Assembly: GCF_017309955.1 (NCBI RefSeq)
Contig: NZ_CP021247.1
Location: 1 to 64,000 of the forward strand
Length of the DNA stretch: 64,000 bases
Source of the DNA: Novosphingobium sp. KA1
Lineage (GTDB): Bacteria; Pseudomonadota; Alphaproteobacteria; Sphingomonadales; Sphingomonadaceae
Direction: 5' to 3'
Made by a program: the position numbers and the translations under genes. A model generated the notes under the pieces. The model was not told where the DNA came from. It worked only from the letters and a program-made list of their open reading frames with translations, and made no database searches. Shown here piece by piece: positions 62,042 through 64,000 of the stretch. Position 1 is the first letter of the stretch. Every line of letters begins with the position of its first letter.

Positions 62042-62460
62042 GCCTGACCTCCCTTGCGGAACCGGCCGCGCAGCAGCAGCCCCGCCAGCGCCAGCAGCGC
62101 GAGCGGCACCGCGAACAGCGGCCAGGTCAGCGTGGTCACGCGCGGAGCGTAGCTCACGTAATCACCGTAACGCTCGACCAGCCAGGCGCGAATCGCCTCG
62201 GGATCCTCCCCTGCGGCGATGCGTTCACGCACGAGACTGCGCATCGATCCGGCGATCGGCGCATCCGAATCGGCGATCGACTGGCTCTGGCACTGCAGGC
62301 AGCGCAGCGAAACCATCAGCGCCTGTGCTTCCTGCTCCTTGGCCGGATCGTCCAGCTGGCGATAGGCATAGGGCGCGGTGGACTGCTCCTCCTGCGCCAT
62401 GACCGGCGGGGCCGCGCAGAGCGCGAACGCCGTCAGCAGAATGGCAAGCAGGCGCCTCAC
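62038..62460 (-). CDS. ccmH: Cytochrome c maturation protein CcmH
   Basis: 140 residues: a cleavable signal peptide (LLAILLTAFALCAAPPVMA), the redox motif LRCLQCQSQSI, then a C-terminal membrane helix. CcmH reduces apocytochrome c cysteines before heme attachment. It overlaps ccmG and ccmI by 4 bases each. Confidence 0.94.
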   Translation of the reverse strand: MRRLLAILLTAFALCAAPPVMAQEEQSTAPYAYRQLDDPAKEQEAQALMVSLRCLQCQSQSIADSDAPIAGSMRSLVRERIAAGEDPEAIRAWLVERYGDYVSYAPRVTTLTWPLFAVPLALLALAGLLLRGRFRKGGQA

Positions 62461-63023
62461 CGTGCGGCCTCCGTCAGCTTTTCGAGGATCATCGGCACCT
62501 GATCGGCGCGGATCTCGCCGATGTGCTGGTAGCGGATCACGCCCCTGCCATCGATCACGTAAGTCTCCGGCACGCCCGAGGAACCGAGCGCAAGCTGGAC
62601 CTTGCCGTCATCGTCGGCGCCGATGCGGCGATAGGGATCGCCGTTAAGCTTCAGGAAAGCCTGGAGGTCCTCGGTGCGGTCGCGCACGGAAATACCCTCG
62701 ATCGGCACGCCCGCCTTGGCCAGCGCGGCCAGTTGCGGCGCCTCGACCCCGCAGGGGATGCACCAGGACGCGAAGATGTTGACGAGGTGCGGCTTGCCGT
62801 CCGCAAATGCCTTGCTGTCCAGCCCGGGGCGCCCCGGCAAGGCGGGCGGCAGGCTGAACGCGGGCATCGGCTTGCCGATCAGCGTGCTGGCGACATTGGT
62901 ATCCGCCGGATTGCGCAATTGCACCGAGACGAGCACGACAAAGCCTGCAAACAGCGCCAGCGGCAGCCAGATCGCCCAGCGCGGCGCGCGGGGTTTGCCC
63001 CCGGGAGAGGTTTGGCTGCTCAT
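62457..63023 (-). CDS. ccmG: Periplasmic thioredoxin CcmG/DsbE
   Basis: 188 residues: a membrane anchor (WAIWLPLALFAGFVVLVSVQL) then a thioredoxin fold with FASWCIPCGVEAPQLAAL (WCxxC) and VPETYVIDGRG carrying the cis-Pro region. It reduces CcmH or apocytochrome in cytochrome c maturation. ATGA overlap with ccmF. Confidence 0.94.
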   Translation of the reverse strand: MSSQTSPGGKPRAPRWAIWLPLALFAGFVVLVSVQLRNPADTNVASTLIGKPMPAFSLPPALPGRPGLDSKAFADGKPHLVNIFASWCIPCGVEAPQLAALAKAGVPIEGISVRDRTEDLQAFLKLNGDPYRRIGADDDGKVQLALGSSGVPETYVIDGRGVIRYQHIGEIRADQVPMILEKLTEAAR

Positions 63024-64000
63024 GAGTACCTTCCTGCGCGGCCCTGACGTTCGCGCCGATATTCGATCTTGTCGCGGGCGACGATGCGCCGGATGTCGGC
63101 GGCGACACGCCCGATCAAGGCCAGCAAGCCGCCCAGGGCGATCATCAGGCCCCCCAGCCAGATCAGCGTGACGAACGGCTTCCACCACAGGCGCAGTTGC
63201 CAGCGCCCCCGGTCCGCCTCGCCGCCCAGCACGGTATAGAGCTGCCCGTTCCAGCGCGTCAGCAGCGCCGATTCGCTGGTCTGCTGGGGTGGTGCCCAGA
63301 AACTGCGCGCCTGCGGCGTGAGCGCGAGGACGCGGCCCTTGTCGCCGTAGCGCACCAGCAGACGCGCCTCGAGCGCGGTCCAGTTCGGGCCCGCCACCGG
63401 CTCGATCGCATCGAGCTTGACTTGCCAGGGGCCGACCTCGGTCGCCTCTCCGGTTCGGATGGCCACCAGCTTCTCGATAGAGAACGCGCTCTCGCAGCTC
63501 ATCCCCAGCAGCGAGACGGCAATGCCGAGATGCGCCGTGACCATGCCCCAGATCGGCAGCGGCGTGCGCCGCAGGTTACGCCCCCTGAGCGGCAGCACGC
63601 TGGCCCAGGCCAGCCCCAGCGCCAACGCGAAGCCCAATGTCGCCAGCAGCGAGACGCCGCCCACCAGCACCATCGCCAGCACGGCTGCGATCACCAGCAT
63701 GGCCGGGATCACCATTTCCTTGCCGATCCGCCGGAAACTGTCCCGCCGCCAGCGCAGCAAGGGCCCGATCGCCAGCACCACCAGCATCGGCACCGCAAAG
63801 AGTGCGCCCATCGGATTGAAATAGGGCGGCCCGACCGAGACCTTGGCGCCCATCGCCTCGGCCAGCAGCGGATAGAGCGTGCCAAACAGGACGATGCCCA
63901 GGATCGCGGAGAGCATGACATTGTTGAACACCAGCGCGCCTTCGCGGCTGGTCAGGGCAAAGCGCTCGCCTTCGGTAACGGAGGAGGCACGCAGGCCGAA
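63020..64000 (-). CDS. ccmF: Cytochrome c heme lyase subunit CcmF (partial)
   Basis: The reading frame is open to the right edge, giving at least 326 C-terminal residues: FALTSREGALVFNNVMLSAI, VGPPYFNPMGALFAVPMLVVLAIGPLL, HLGIAVSLLGMSCESAFSIEKL. These are CcmF transmembrane and periplasmic segments; the tryptophan-rich heme-handling WWD motif lies in the missing half. The gene starts beyond the window. Confidence 0.93.
   Translation of the reverse strand, partial: FGLRASSVTEGERFALTSREGALVFNNVMLSAILGIVLFGTLYPLLAEAMGAKVSVGPPYFNPMGALFAVPMLVVLAIGPLLRWRRDSFRRIGKEMVIPAMLVIAAVLAMVLVGGVSLLATLGFALALGLAWASVLPLRGRNLRRTPLPIWGMVTAHLGIAVSLLGMSCESAFSIEKLVAIRTGEATEVGPWQVKLDAIEPVAGPNWTALEARLLVRYGDKGRVLALTPQARSFWAPPQQTSESALLTRWNGQLYTVLGGEADRGRWQLRLWWKPFVTLIWLGGLMIALGGLLALIGRVAADIRRIVARDKIEYRRERQGRAGRYS

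Overview
The window is a GC-rich alphaproteobacterial chromosome segment. Its housekeeping gene content (acpP-fabF-mltG, aspS, rnd, a two-cysteine OxyR, dapF-mtaB-ftsY-septation protein A, kup, ccmFGHI) suggests Sphingomonadales, probably a Novosphingobium- or Sphingobium-type organism. That assignment is an inference from protein style and gene order, not a database match.

Positions 1 to about 36,950 are an integrated P2-like myophage plus cargo. From the left: a winged-helix replication-initiator-like gene and a hairpin-rich non-coding stretch, an HI1419/HI1420-type toxin-antitoxin pair, and an unknown gene coupled to an XRE-ImmA/IrrE protein. The virion genes follow in largely P2 order: portal (Q) and terminase ATPase (P) leftward; scaffold/protease (O), capsid (N), small terminase (M), head completion (L), tail X, holin, GH19 endolysin, nested spanins, R and S rightward. 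A HigBA pair and a leftward DUF3825 gene interrupt this order. Next come baseplate J, tail I, fibre H, an SGNH-esterase tail spike, a second tail protein and an adenine methylase. A leftward three-gene cassette reads as a toxin-antitoxin-chaperone (TAC) module. The late genes resume with V, W, sheath FI, tube FII, E/E' (with a programmed -1 frameshift site), tape measure T, U and D.

A leftward set of unknown cargo genes and the immunity region follow. A repressor faces an early operon containing a Cro-like gene, a CII-like gene, an Ogr/Delta late activator, small ORFs, a GapR homologue and the tyrosine integrase. The integrase abuts the 3' end of an intact elongator tRNA-Met (CAT), which is the likely attachment site. 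Three copies of a 28-bp dyad (two 8-bp arms of type GCATTTGG/CCAAATGC around a 12-bp spacer) lie just before the P/O, J and V operons. They are best read as binding sites of the prophage Ogr-type activator, since P2 Ogr also binds a dyad with 12-bp spacing.

Positions 37,000 to 64,000 are ordinary chromosome. Leftward: a 2'-5' RNA ligase-like gene, mltG-fabF-acpP, aspS, an MFS gene, pgsA, csbD, an EVE-domain gene, kup, and ccmI-ccmH-ccmG-ccmF (ccmF runs off the right edge). Rightward: a membrane protein, a lineage-specific acidic protein, rnd, oxyR, an LplT-like MFS gene, a 2OG-Fe(II) oxygenase, a GGDEF-EAL protein, dapF-mtaB-ftsY-septation A, and an alpha/beta hydrolase. The most interesting content is the prophage: the TAC cassette, the late-operon dyads, the relocated V/W module and the lower-GC cargo genes at the operon junctions.
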